A stretch of DNA of 64,000 nucleotides from Streptomyces rubrogriseus (GCF_027947575.1 NZ_CP116256.1:558001-622000); one strand, 5' to 3'; positions 1-32,450 are shown, numbered from the stretch's first letter. Notes: generated by a model from the sequence alone, not told the origin. Program-made: numbers and translations.

Positions 1-3000
1 ACAGCCGCTGCTGCGCCGGCGACAACGGGACCCGCTCCGGCCGCGGCCGGGCCGCCAGCGGCGCCCGCGCGCCCGCCGCCCGGTCCAGGGCGCCGGAGAG
101 CCCGGCGATCGTCGGCGTCTCGAAGAACCGGCGCACGGACAGCTCGACACCCAGCGCCGTCCTGATGCGGCTGACCAGCCGGGTCGCGAGCAGCGAGTGC
201 CCGCCCAGGTCGAAGAAGCCGTCGTCGATGCCGACCCGGGCGACGCCCAGCACCTCGGCGAACAGCGCGCACAGGATCTCCTCGCGCGGATCCCGCGGCC
301 CCCGGCCCACCGGCTCGCCGTCGTACTCCGGAGCGGGCAGCGCCTTGCGGTCCAGCTTCCGGTTCGGCGTCAGCGGCAGCGCGTCGAGCACCACGAACGC
401 CGTCGGCACCATGAACTCCGGCAGCCGCCCGCGCAGCCGCTCGCGCAGCTCCCGCGCGCTCGGCACCGGCCCCTTCGGTACGACGTACCCGACCAGTCGC
501 CGGTCGCCCGGCCGGTCCTCGCGCACCGTCACCGCGGACTCGGCGACCGCCGGATGCCGGGACAGCTCCGCCTCGATCTCCCCGAGTTCGATGCGGAAGC
601 CCCGCAGCTTGACCTGCTGGTCCACCCGGCTCAGATAGCGCAGCGCACCGTCCCGGCGCCGGCACACCAGGTCGCCCGTGCGGTACATCCGGGTACCGGC
701 CGGGCCGTACGGGTCGGCGGTGAACCGCTCCGACGTCAGCGAGGGACGCAGGTGGTAACCCTGCGCGAGCTGCTCCCCGGCCAGGTACAACTCGCCCGGC
801 ACGCCGACCGGGACCGGCCGCAGCGCCGAGTCCAGCACGTAGGCCGAGGTGTTGGCGAGCGGCCGGCCGATGACCGGCCCGGACTCGGCGACATCGGCCG
901 CCGTCGCCCAGATCGTCGCCTCCGTCGGCCCGTACAGGTTCGTCACCCCGCGGGCACGGTCCGTCAGCGCCCGCGCCAGCTCGGAAGGCAACGCCTCCCC
1001 GCCCACCAGCACCCGCACCCCGGCCAGCTCGTCCCCGGCCACGGCCACGACCCCCTGCCACAGGCTCGGCGTCGCCTGGACCATGGTGATCCCCGACGCC
1101 GACACCCGGTGCAGCAGCGCGTGCGGGTCGCGCGCGGTCTCCTCGTCGGCGAGCACCAGCACCGCGCCGTGCAGCAGCGGGAGGAAGATCTCCAGGCCCG
1201 CGATGTCGAAGCCCACCGTGGTCACGGCGAGCAGCCGGTCACCGGCCCCCGGCGTGAACCGCCGGCCCATGTCGGCCAGGAAGTTGTCCAGCGCCCCGCG
1301 CGGCACCACCACGCCCTTGGGCCGCCCCGTGGAACCCGAGGTGTAGATCGTGTACGCCGGATGCGCCCCGTGGACCGGGCCCCGCAGCTCGTCCACCCCG
1401 AGGTCCGCGTCCCCGTACCCCGACAGCGCGGCCTCCGCCACCGGTTCGGCCACCGTCAGCGCGGGCCCCGCGTCGGCCAGCATGTACTCCACCCGCTCGG
1501 CCGGGTAGTGCGGGTCGATCGGCAGGTACGCGGCCCCGGACTTGAGGACCGCCAGCAGCGTCACGACCAGCTCCGCCGAGCGGGGCAGCGCCACGGCCAC
1601 GAACCGGCCCGGCGCCGCGCCCCGCGCGACGAGGTGCCGGGCCAGCCGGTTGGCGCGCGCGTTCAGCTCCGCGTAGGACAGCCGCACCTCGCCGAACTCC
1701 ACGGCCGTCGCCTCCGGCGACCGCCGCGCCTGCCGCTCGAAGAGCCCGGTCACCGACGCGGCGGGCGGCTCGGCCGCGGTGTCGTTCCACTCCTGGAGCA
1801 CCAGCCGCCGTTCGGCCGCGTCCATGATCTCCAACTGCCCCACGGGCCGCCCCGGATGCGCCACCGCCGCCGCGAGCAGCCGCACCAGCCGGTCGGCGAG
1901 GTCCCGCACCGTGGCACGGTCGAAGAGCGCCGTGCTGTACGTGACGCCGCCGCTCATGCCCTCGCAGGAATGGTCGGCGCCGAAGTGCTCGGCCAGCGCG
2001 AACGACAGGTCGAAGCGCGCCGAGACCGACTCCGACGCCACCACCTCGGCCGCCAGCCCGGCGAACCGGTCCGTCTTCGTGCCCTGCGTGTTGTGCAGGG
2101 TGAGCATCGTCTGGAAGAGGGGGTGGTGGGTGAGGGAGCGGGTGGGGTTGAGGGCTTCTACGAGGCGTTCGAAGGGGAGGTCCTGGTGGGTGTAGGCGGT
2201 GAGGTCGGTGTCGCGGACTCGGGTGAGGAGTTGGCGGAAGGTGGGGTTGCCGCTGGTGTCGGTGCGCAGGACGAGGGTGTTGACGAAGAAGCCGATGAGG
2301 TGGTCGGTGGCGTCGTCGGTGCGTCCGGCTATGGGGGTGCCGATCGGGATGTCCTCGCCGGCGCCGTGCCGGGTGAGCAGGGCCGCGAGGGCGGCCTGGA
2401 GCACCATGTAGAGGGTCGTGTCGGTGGCCCGGGCGAGTTCGGTCAGGCGGGTGTGCAGGTCGGCGGGGACGGTGAACTCGACGCGGTCGCCGGTGTGGTC
2501 GGCGGTGGCGGGCCGGGGCCGGTCGGTGGGGAGGTCGAGCTGTTCGGGCAGGCCGGCGAGCTGCTCTCTCCAGTAGGCGAGCTGGCGGCCCGCGAGGCTG
2601 TCGGCGTTGGTGTCGTCGCCGAGGATCTCCTGCTGCCAGACGGCGTAGTCGGCGTACTGGACGGGGAGGGGTTGCCAGGTGGGTGCGTCGCCGGTGCAGC
2701 GGGCGGTGTAGGCGGTGGTGAGGTCCTGGGCCAGCGGGCCGCGGGACCAGGCGTCACTGGCGATGTGGTGCACGAGCAGCAGCAGGACGTGCTCCCGCTC
2801 CGAGACCCGGAACAGCCGCGCCCGGACCGGGATCTCCGCGCCCAGATCGAAGGCGTGCCGGGCCGCCTCGGCCACCCGTTCCGCCACGTCCTCCGCGGCC
2901 ACGTCGACGACGGCGAACGGCGTCGCGACGGCCTCCACGGGCAACACGACCTGCTGGGCGCCCTGGTCGTCCTCGGCGTAGATGGTGCGCAGGCTTTCGT

Positions 3001-6000
3001 GGCGGGCGAGGAGATCGCTGAACGCGGCGTGCAGGGCGTCGGTGTCGAGGGCGCCGGTGAGGCGAAGAGTGGTGGGGATGTTGTAGGTGGCGGTGGGTCC
3101 TTCGAGCTGGTGGAGGAACCAGAGGCGTTGCTGGGCGTAGGAGAGCGGGATGCGCTCGGGGCGCGGCCTCGCCGCGAGCGCGGTGCGCAGCGTGCCGGAC
3201 GTGTCCAGGGCACGGGAGAGGCCCGCGACGGTCGGCGTCTCGAAGAGCTGCCGGATCGGCAGCTCCCGCCCGAGAGTGGTGCGGATGCGGCTGACCAGGC
3301 GGGTGGCGAGGAGGGAGTGCCCGCCGAGGTCGAAGAAGCTGTCGTCGATGCCCACGGTGTTCACCGAGAGGATCTCCGAGTACAGGGTGCAGAGGATTTC
3401 TTCGCGGGGTGTGCGGGGGGTGCGTCCGGTGGTGGATGCCGTGTATGCGGGGGCGGGGAGGGCGGTGCGGTCGAGTTTGCCGTTGGGGGTGAGGGGGAGG
3501 GCGTCGAGGGTGATAAGTGTGCTGGGGACCATGTAGTCGGGCAGTGCGCTGGCCAGTGCGTTGCGCACGGTGTTCTCGTCGTATCCAGTGGATGTGACGA
3601 GGTAGGCGACGAGGCGTTGGTCGCCGGGGGTGTCTTCGCGGAGTTGGACGGTGGCTTGGGTGATGCCGGGTTGTGCGGTGAGGGTGGCTTCGATCTCGCC
3701 CGGTTCGATGCGGTGGCCACGCAGCTTGACCTGGTGGTCGGCGCGTCCGTCGTAGGTGAGGTGGCCGTGGTGGTTCCAGTGGGCGAGGTCGCCGGTGCGG
3801 TACATGCGGGTGCCGGGGGTGCTGCTGTGGGGGTTGGCGGTGAAGCGTTCGGCGGTGAGGGCGGGGCGGCCGAGGTAGCCGCGGGCCAGTTGCTCGCCTG
3901 CGAGGTACAGCTCGCCGGTGACGCCGGGGGCGACGGGTCGCAGGGCTGAATCCAGTACGTACACCTGGGTGTTGGCGAAGGGCCGTCCGATGGGGACGGA
4001 GCCTTCTTCCGACCCGTCGAGGTGGTGGTCGGTGATGTTGACGGTGGATTCGGTGGGGCCGTAGGCGTTGATGATCTGGACGTCGGGGTGTTGGGTGCGC
4101 CAGTCGGTCAGCTGGTCGGTGTGGAGGGCTTCGCCGCCGAGGATGAGGGTGTGGGACGGGGATGCCGTCTCGGGGAGTGTGGTGAGCAGGGGGAGGTGGC
4201 TGGGGGTGGCCTTGATCAGGCTCGGTTGCGTGTCCGACTCTTCGAGGCTGGTGAGGTGGACCGTGCCGCCGCTTGTCAAAGGCGTCCACAGGGCGGTGAT
4301 GGTGAGGTCGAAGGCCAGCGGGGAGTGGAGGACGGTCACGCCGGTCATGGCGGAGTAGGTGTTGCGGGCGCGGTGGAGGTAGGTGGCCAGGGCGTGGTGT
4401 TCGATGACGACGCCCTTGGGGCGGCCGGTGGAGCCCGAGGTGTAGATCATGTAGGCGGCGTGTCGGGCCGACCACGGGCTACGGCGTTCCGCGTCCGAGA
4501 GCGGACCGTCGGGACGACTCGCATACGCAGCGGGGTCCACCGGCTCGGCGAGGATCAGGGCGGGGCGGGCGTCGTCGAGCATGTAGGTGATGCGCTCGGC
4601 GGGGTAGTCCGGGTCGATCGGAAGGTAGGCCGCGCCGGTCTTGAGTACGGCCAGCATGCTGACTACCGCGTCCAGTGACTTGGCCAGCGCGATCGCCACG
4701 AACTGCTCCGCACCGAGCCCCTCTCCCAGTAGATGCCGGGCGAGTTGGTTGGCGCGCCCGTCCAGCTCGGCGTAGGTCAGGGAGGTGCCGTCGCACACCA
4801 CCGCCACGGCGTCCGGCGTCTGCCGGGTCTGGCTGCTGATCAGTTCGTGCAGCGGTGTCCCGGGAAGCTGGGTCGGGGTCCCGTTCCACTCCACCAGGAC
4901 CCGCTCCCGCACGGTCGGGTCGAGGGTGTCCAGGTGGGCGACGGTACGGTCCGAGTCGGTGACCAGTGCTTCCAGGACCCGCAGCATCCGTCGGCCGAAG
5001 TCGCGGGCGTACGCCTCGTCGTAGAGGTCGGGGCGGTAGTCGACGCGGAAGGACAGTTCGGCGCCGCGCATCGTCGCGACGACGTTGACGGCGAAGTGCG
5101 TACCGCCCTTGATGTCGGCCGAGGCGACCTGGAGCCGGTCCGGGTCGGCGGGGGCGGTGAGGTCGCCCTCCTCGACCGGGTAGTTCTGGAAGACCATGGC
5201 GGTGTCGAAGAGTTCGCCGTGTCCGGCCCAGTGCTGGATGTCGGCGAGGCCGGGCCACTGGTGGTCCAGGAGGCGGGCCTGTTCACTCTGGAGGCGGCGG
5301 AAGAGGTCGCCGAGGGGTTCGGCCTGGTCGATGCGGGCGCGGACGGGCAGGGTGTTGATGAACAGACCGATCATGGACTCGACGCCGGGCAGCTCGGGCG
5401 GGCGGCCGGAGACGGTGGCGCCGAAGACGACGTCGTCGCGTCCGGTGGCCTGGGCCAGCGCGAGGGCCCAGGCGCCCTGGACCACCGTGTTCATGGTGAC
5501 CCCCTGACCCCGCGCCCACGCGGACAGGGCGCCGCTGACCTCGGAGTCCACGGTGAAGGACACCTGCGAGGGAGCGGTCGACGCCGGGCCGGCGTCCGGG
5601 GCGAGGAGGGTGGCCTCGTCGAGCCCGGACAGGGACCGTCGCCAGGCGTCGCGGGCGGCGTCCCGGTCGCGGGCGTCGAGCCAGGCCAGGTAGTCGCGGT
5701 AGGGACGGACCCGGGGGAGCGCGGACGCGTCACCCTCGGCGGCGTAGAGCGCCATGAGTTCGCGCAGCAGGACCGGCATGGACCAGCCGTCCAGCACGAT
5801 GTGGTGGTTGGTCATCACCAGCCGGACGCGGTCGGCGGACAGCCGGATCGCGGTGAAGCGCAGCAGCGGGGGCCGGCCCAGGTCGAAACGGCGGGCACGG
5901 TCGGCGGCCGCGAGCCGGTCGGCCTCCGCCCGGCGCTCCTCCTCGGGCAGCGTGCTCAGGTCGGCGTCCTGCCACGGCAGGTCGACCTCGTGCAGGACCA

Positions 6001-6249
6001 GTTGGGCCCAGGACCCGTTCTTGCGCTGGCGGAAACCGGCGCGCAGGTTGGCGTGGCGGCGCAGCAGGGCCCCGGCCGCCGCGCGCATCCGGGCGCCGTC
6101 GAAGGGGCCCTCCAGGTCGAAGGCCACCTGGCCGATGTAGAGGTCGGGCCCCTCGGTGTGCAGCAGCCCGAGGAACACGAAGCCCTCTTGCAGCGGGGAG
6201 AGCGGAAGGATGTCCTCGATCTTGCCGCGCGCACGGGTCGGTTGCTGGC

Positions 6250-6253
<4 letters not shown>
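1..6253 (-). CDS. cdaPS2: CDA peptide synthetase II, N-terminal part (runs off the left edge)
   Basis: Non-ribosomal peptide synthetase that takes the hexapeptide from CdaPS1 and adds residues 7 onwards of the CDA lipopeptide. The GTG start at 6253-6251 overlaps the cdaPS1 stop as GTGA, so the two genes are translationally coupled. About 2084 codons are visible: C-A-T, C-A-T, and the first residues of a third C domain ([13 protein letters not shown] near position 40). The first C domain carries HHIVLDG and, like its PS1 counterpart behind an epimerase, should be a DCL type that accepts a D-Hpg-terminated donor. The A-domain pockets read Asp, then Gly. The expected rest of the gene (a third module, for Asn9 in CDA) is outside the window. 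The assignment rests on domain order, pocket residues and gene context. Confidence 0.95.
60..3164 (-). other. NRPS module 8 (C-A-T), predicted Gly
   Basis: The A-domain pocket residues read D-I-L-Q-L-G-L-I-W, the classic glycine code (from [25 protein letters not shown] and [11 protein letters not shown], between about 1250 and 910). The C domain has HHIASDAW near 2750-2770, with Ala where the family motif HHxxxDG has Gly. The T domain motif lies near 200-235. In CDA this module adds Gly8, the last residue of the Asp-X-Asp-Gly calcium-binding motif. Boundaries are approximate. Confidence 0.88.
3165..6253 (-). other. NRPS module 7 (C-A-T), predicted L-Asp
   Basis: The adenylation pocket residues, taken at the GrsA positions 235, 236, 239, 278, 299, 301, 322, 330 and 331, read D-L-T-K-I-G-A-V-N. 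This is an Asp/Asn-type code identical to those of modules 4 and 5. The carrier protein has the [10 protein letters not shown] phosphopantetheine motif near 3310-3345. The A domain is almost identical in DNA to module 4, and the C domain is a mosaic of similar and diverged segments compared with module 4. In CDA this position is Asp7. Boundaries are approximate. Confidence 0.88.
3290..4985 (-). repeat. Asp A-T repeat, copy in cdaPS2 module 7
   Basis: One of three long near-identical DNA blocks that encode the Asp adenylation and carrier domains. It is nearly identical to 14220-15950 (offset about 10,960), including the linker at 4480-4560. Similarity drops near 4985 and returns at 5172-5500, which gives a mosaic. 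Edges were judged by eye. Confidence 0.85.
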
Positions 6254-28437
<22,184 letters not shown>

Positions 28438-28519
28438 CTGTCTCCTCACAATGCAAAACAAACAAGATGTGTGCCCGTGCGGCATTTACCGGACGGCATT
28501 AAATTGAGGGCGAACTGGG

Positions 28520-28549
28520 ACGCTAGCAAGGCTGCGACGAGCTGGTCAA
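28520..28549 (-). promoter_or_regulatory. Likely housekeeping-type promoter of cdaPS1
   Basis: On the minus strand TTGACC (28549-28544), an 18-nt spacer and TAGCGT (28525-28520) form a good vegetative Streptomyces promoter. Transcription would start near 28513, giving a leader of about 75 nt before the GTG at 28437. The region is AT-rich for this genome. Confidence 0.6.
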
Positions 28550-28587
28550 TATGCTTATTGGGGAAGATAACCGCAGGTAGGAGCCTT

Positions 28588-28630
28588 GATAACCAGTCGA
28601 TAGCGAGGTTATACGGGTCATTTGTAGAGT
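28588..28630 (+). promoter_or_regulatory. Shared 43-nt promoter element upstream of hmaS
   Basis: The 19-nt box GATAACCAGTCGATAGCGA (28588-28606) is followed by exactly 18 nt and TAGAGT (28625-28630). The same layout occurs upstream of the MbtH gene (40206-40248) and glmT (45799-45841). The near-palindromic core CGATAGCG could also act toward cdaPS1: on the minus strand TATCGA is followed 17 nt later by TACCTG (28579-28574). It is a candidate binding site for the cluster activator CdaR; that link is inference. Confidence 0.55.
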
Positions 28631-28744
28631 GTGGCCACGCGCATTTCTCATTACTGCCGGAGAAAGAGAGGACCTCCTTCCCTCTCCCCGGCGGGCGTTC
28701 CCTCAGCGCTCCCTCCTTTCCCCTTCCTTCATTGGAGAGCCGCC

Positions 28745-29821
28745 ATGCCGCCCAGTGACATCGCGTACGCCGAGCTGTACGTCGCGGACGACCGGGAGGC
28801 CTCCGGCTTCCTCGTCGACAGCCTCGGTTTCGTCCCCCTGGCGGTGGCGGGCCCCGCCACCGGCACCCACGACCGCCGGTCCACGGTGCTGCGCAGCGGC
28901 GAGGTCACGCTCGTGGTCACCCAGGCGCTGGCGCCGGACACCCCGGTCGCCCGCTACGTGGAGCGGCACGGCGACTCCATCGCCGACCTCGCCTTCGGCT
29001 GCGACGACGTGCGCTCCTGCTTCGACCGCGCGGTCCTCGCCGGTGCCGAGGCGCTGCAGGCCCCGACGCCCTCCCACCGGGCGGGCCAGGACGCGTGGTT
29101 CGCCACCGTCTCCGGCTTCGGGGACATCCGGCACACCCTGGTCCCGGCGGCGGGCGGGGACGGCGCGGGGCTGCTGCCGCCCGACCGGGACTGGGCGCTG
29201 CTCCCGGCCGCCACCGGCCGCACGGGGCCGCGGCCCCTCCTCGACCACGTGGCCGTCTGCCTGGAGTCCGGCACGCTGCGGAGCACCGCCGAGTTCTACG
29301 AAGCGGCCTTCGAGATGCCCTACTACTCCTCCGAGTACATCGAGGTGGGCGAGCAGGCGATGGACTCCATCGTCGTGCGCAACGCCGGCGGCGGTATCAC
29401 CTTCACGCTCATCGAGCCGGACGACACCCGGGTGCCGGGCCAGATCGACCAGTTCCTGAGCGCGCACGACGGGCCGGGCGTCCAGCACCTGGCCTTCCTG
29501 GTGGACGACATCGTCGGCTCGGTCCGCTCGCTCGGCGACCGCGGCGTGGCCTTCCTGCGCACCCCGGGTGCCTACTACGACCTGCTCACCGAGCGGGTCG
29601 GCGCGATGGCCGACGCCATCGAGGACCTGCGCGAGACCAACGTCCTCGCGGACCGCGACGAGTGGGGCTACCTGCTGCAGATCTTCACCCGCTCGCCCTA
29701 CCCGCGCGGCACCCTCTTCTACGAGTACATCCAGCGCAACGGCGCCCGCGGCTTCGGCAGTTCCAACATCAAGGCCCTGTACGAGGCCGTCGAGCGGGAG
29801 CGGGAAGTGGCCGGCCGATGA
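28745..29821 (+). CDS. hmaS: 4-hydroxymandelate synthase
   Basis: Non-haem iron dioxygenase that turns 4-hydroxyphenylpyruvate into 4-hydroxymandelate, the first step of hydroxyphenylglycine (Hpg) supply for CDA residue 6. The protein is 358 aa with two vicinal-oxygen-chelate domains of the 4-hydroxyphenylpyruvate dioxygenase fold. Likely iron ligands are His168 (LLDHVA), His248 (VQHLAF) and Glu327 (LFYEYI). The start is the ATG at 28745 with GGAG 7 nt upstream; the open frame further upstream is unconserved leader. Its stop overlaps the next start (ATGA), so it heads the three-gene Hpg operon. HmaS and true HPPD are close paralogues; context decides for HmaS. Confidence 0.95.
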   Translation: MPPSDIAYAELYVADDREASGFLVDSLGFVPLAVAGPATGTHDRRSTVLRSGEVTLVVTQALAPDTPVARYVERHGDSIADLAFGCDDVRSCFDRAVLAGAEALQAPTPSHRAGQDAWFATVSGFGDIRHTLVPAAGGDGAGLLPPDRDWALLPAATGRTGPRPLLDHVAVCLESGTLRSTAEFYEAAFEMPYYSSEYIEVGEQAMDSIVVRNAGGGITFTLIEPDDTRVPGQIDQFLSAHDGPGVQHLAFLVDDIVGSVRSLGDRGVAFLRTPGAYYDLLTERVGAMADAIEDLRETNVLADRDEWGYLLQIFTRSPYPRGTLFYEYIQRNGARGFGSSNIKALYEAVEREREVAGR

Positions 29822-31119
29822 CCTCCGCCGTCCGGCACCCGGCGGGCCCCGACGGCCCGGCTCCCGCGGGCCCCGACGGCCCGGCACCCGCGGAACCCGG
29901 GGACCCGGCTCCCGCGGGACCCGGCGGGTCGGTGGCCCCGGCGCCAGTGGCGGCCGGGAGCGCGGCGGGCGGCTCCGGTGCCCGGGCGCCGGAGCCGCTC
30001 ACGCTCGACGACTTCGCCCGGCTCGCGCACGGCAAACTGCCCGCCGCCACCTGGGACTTCATCGCGGGCGGCGCGGGGCGGGAGCGGACCCTCGCCGCCA
30101 ACGAGGCCGTCTTCGGGGCCGTACGGCTGCGGCCCAGGGCGCTGCCCGGCATCGAGGAGCCGGACACCTCCGTGGAGGTGCTCGGCTCCCGGTGGCCGGC
30201 GCCCGTGGGCATCGCGCCGGTGGCCTACCACGGACTCGCCCACCCCGACGGCGAACCGGCGACCGCCGCGGCGGCGGGGGCGCTCGGACTCCCGCTCGTC
30301 GTCAGCACCTTCGCCGGCCGGAGCCTCGAAGAGGTGGCCCGGGCGGCGAGCGCACCGCTGTGGCTCCAGCTGTACTGCTTCCGCGACCACGAGACCACCC
30401 TGGGCCTGGCCCGCCGGGCCCGCGACAGCGGCTACCAGGCGCTGGTGCTCACCGTCGACACCCCGTTCACCGGCCGCCGGCTGCGCGACCTGCGCAACGG
30501 CTTCGCGGTCCCCGACCACATCGTTCCGGCCAACCTGACCGGCACGGCGGCGGCCGGCAGCGCCACCCCCGGCGCGCACAGCAGGCTCGCCTTCGACCGC
30601 CGCCTGGACTGGTCCTTCGTGGGCCGCCTGGGCGCGGCGAGCGGCCTCCCGGTGCTGGCCAAGGGCGTGCTGACCGCGGCGGACGCCGAGGCCGCGGTCG
30701 CGGCGGGCGTCGCGGGCATCGTCGTCTCCAACCACGGGGGCCGCCAACTCGACGGCGCACCGGCCACCCTGGAGGCGCTGCCCGAGGTGGTGTCCGCCGT
30801 GTGCGGCCGCTGCCCGGTCCTCCTCGACGGCGGCGTCCGCACCGGCGCCGACGTCCTGGCCGCCCTGGCCCTCGGCGCCCGTGCCGTCCTGGTCGGGCGC
30901 CCCGCGCTGTACGCGCTGGCGGCCGACGGCGGCGCCGGCGTGCGCCGGATGCTCACCCTGCTGACCGAGGACTTCGCCGACACGATGGTGCTCACCGGCC
31001 ACGCCGCCACCGGCACGATCGGCCCGGACACCCTGGCCCCGCCGTACTCCGGCCCGCCGCACCCCGGCCCGCCCACCGCGCCCCGCCCGGCGCCGCACCG
31101 AGACAGGAGCCACGGATGA
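29818..31119 (+). CDS. hmo: 4-hydroxymandelate oxidase (FMN-dependent)
   Basis: Flavin enzyme of the glycolate oxidase/lactate dehydrogenase family that oxidises 4-hydroxymandelate to 4-hydroxyphenylglyoxylate. The protein is 433 aa. The active-site motif SNHGGRQLDG has the catalytic His306, followed by the flavin-phosphate region LDGGVRTGADV. The N-terminus is odd: about 55 residues rich in Gly, Pro and Ala, including three 8-residue repeats (29845-29916), precede the conserved fold that begins near LTLDDFARLAHG. The start overlaps the hmaS stop and the end overlaps the hpgT start, each as ATGA. Confidence 0.93.
   Translation: MTSAVRHPAGPDGPAPAGPDGPAPAEPGDPAPAGPGGSVAPAPVAAGSAAGGSGARAPEPLTLDDFARLAHGKLPAATWDFIAGGAGRERTLAANEAVFGAVRLRPRALPGIEEPDTSVEVLGSRWPAPVGIAPVAYHGLAHPDGEPATAAAAGALGLPLVVSTFAGRSLEEVARAASAPLWLQLYCFRDHETTLGLARRARDSGYQALVLTVDTPFTGRRLRDLRNGFAVPDHIVPANLTGTAAAGSATPGAHSRLAFDRRLDWSFVGRLGAASGLPVLAKGVLTAADAEAAVAAGVAGIVVSNHGGRQLDGAPATLEALPEVVSAVCGRCPVLLDGGVRTGADVLAALALGARAVLVGRPALYALAADGGAGVRRMLTLLTEDFADTMVLTGHAATGTIGPDTLAPPYSGPPHPGPPTAPRPAPHRDRSHG
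29845..29916 (+). repeat. Three 24-bp tandem repeats in hmo
   Basis: Three adjacent 24-bp units encode GPDGPAPA, GPDGPAPA and EPGDPAPA in the N-terminal extension of Hmo. The length is a multiple of three, so the frame is kept. It is probably replication-slippage sequence with no catalytic role. Confidence 0.85.
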
Positions 31120-32450
31120 CCACCACCACCCCAGCGCGTACGGACCGGGACGGCGTCCTGGCGCGGACCGCCCTGCACCCCAGCCTGTCCGCCCCGCTGC
31201 TCGACACGATGAACTTCCTCAACGAGGTGACCCTCCGCTACCCGCAGGCGATCTCCTTCGCCCCGGGACGCCCCTACGAGGGAGACTTCGACGTCGCACG
31301 CGTCCCCGGGTACATCGAGACCTACCTCGACCACCTGCGCGAGCGCGGCCACTCCGAGGAACGCGTCCGCACCGCGCTCTACCAGTACGGCGAGACCGCC
31401 GGGCAGATCAGGGACATCGTCGCCCGCATGCTCGAGGTGGACGAGGACCTGACGGTCGACCCCGCCTCCGTGGTGGTGACGGTCGGCTGCCAGGAGGCCG
31501 TCCTGCTCACCCTGCGCGCCCTGTTCACCGGACCGGACGACGTGCTCCTCGTCGACAGTCCCGCCTACGTCGGCATCACCGGCGCGGCCGGCCTGCTGGA
31601 CATCCCCGTCGTGCCGGTGCCCGGCACCCCCGACGGGCCGAGCCCGGAAGGGCTGGAGCGCACCGTCCGGGAGATCGAGGCGAGCGGCCGGCGCGCCAGG
31701 TGCCTGTACGTCGTGCCCGACTGCTCCAACCCGACCGGCGTCAGCATGCGGCGCGAGGCCCGCACCGCCCTGCTCGACGCCGCCGCGCGGCTGGACCTGC
31801 TCCTCCTGGAGGACAACCCCTACGGGGTGTTCAGCCGGGTGCGCCGCCCCACCCTCAAGTCCCTCGACACCGAACGGCGCGTCGTCTACCTCGGTTCCTT
31901 CGCCAAGACCGCCTTCCCGGGCGCCCGCGTCGGCTTCGTCGTCGCCGACCAGCTCGTGGCCGGTGCGGACGGACGGCCGCCCGGTCTGCTCGCCCACGAA
32001 CTGGCCAAGGTCAAGAGCATGGTCACCGTCAACACCCCCACCCTGAGCCAGGCCGCGGTCGCCGGACTGCTGCTGCAGAACGGCGGGGGACTGCGGGCGG
32101 CGAACGAGGCCTCGGCCCGCCACTACCAGTCCACGATGCGGTGCCTGCGCGACACCTTCGCCGCCGAACTGCCGCCCGGTTCACCGGAGTCGGACGGCGT
32201 GCGGTGGAACGACCCGGACGGCGGGTTCTTCCTCACCCTCGACGTGCCCTTCGAGGCGGACGAGGCCGCGCTGGACGTCTCCGCGGAGAAGTACGGCGTC
32301 ATCTGGACGCCGATGCGCCACTTCCACCTGGACGACGCGGGCGACCGGCAGATCCGCCTCTCGTGCAGCTACCTCACCACCGACCGCGCCGCCGAGGGGG
32401 CGACGCGGCTGGCCCGCTTCGTCAAGGACCGCGCGGCGTCTAACGGTTGA
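31116..32450 (+). CDS. hpgT: 4-hydroxyphenylglycine aminotransferase
   Basis: PLP-dependent class I aminotransferase that turns 4-hydroxyphenylglyoxylate into L-4-hydroxyphenylglycine, usually with tyrosine as amino donor, which regenerates 4-hydroxyphenylpyruvate. The protein is 444 aa. The likely Schiff-base lysine is Lys264 in GSFAKTAFPGARVG, and the substrate-binding SNPTG motif is present. It is the last gene of the hmaS-hmo-hpgT operon, with an ATGA overlap upstream. Its stop (32448-32450) lies inside the 3' end of the convergent absA2, an 11-bp overlap with no terminator between them. Confidence 0.94.
   Translation: MTTTTPARTDRDGVLARTALHPSLSAPLLDTMNFLNEVTLRYPQAISFAPGRPYEGDFDVARVPGYIETYLDHLRERGHSEERVRTALYQYGETAGQIRDIVARMLEVDEDLTVDPASVVVTVGCQEAVLLTLRALFTGPDDVLLVDSPAYVGITGAAGLLDIPVVPVPGTPDGPSPEGLERTVREIEASGRRARCLYVVPDCSNPTGVSMRREARTALLDAAARLDLLLLEDNPYGVFSRVRRPTLKSLDTERRVVYLGSFAKTAFPGARVGFVVADQLVAGADGRPPGLLAHELAKVKSMVTVNTPTLSQAAVAGLLLQNGGGLRAANEASARHYQSTMRCLRDTFAAELPPGSPESDGVRWNDPDGGFFLTLDVPFEADEAALDVSAEKYGVIWTPMRHFHLDDAGDRQIRLSCSYLTTDRAAEGATRLARFVKDRAASNG

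Noticed and set aside
28438..28485. Longer cdaPS1 start at 28485
   Set aside because: The GTG at 28437 has GAGGAG at the right distance and begins the conserved [10 protein letters not shown] sequence; the extra codons are leader.
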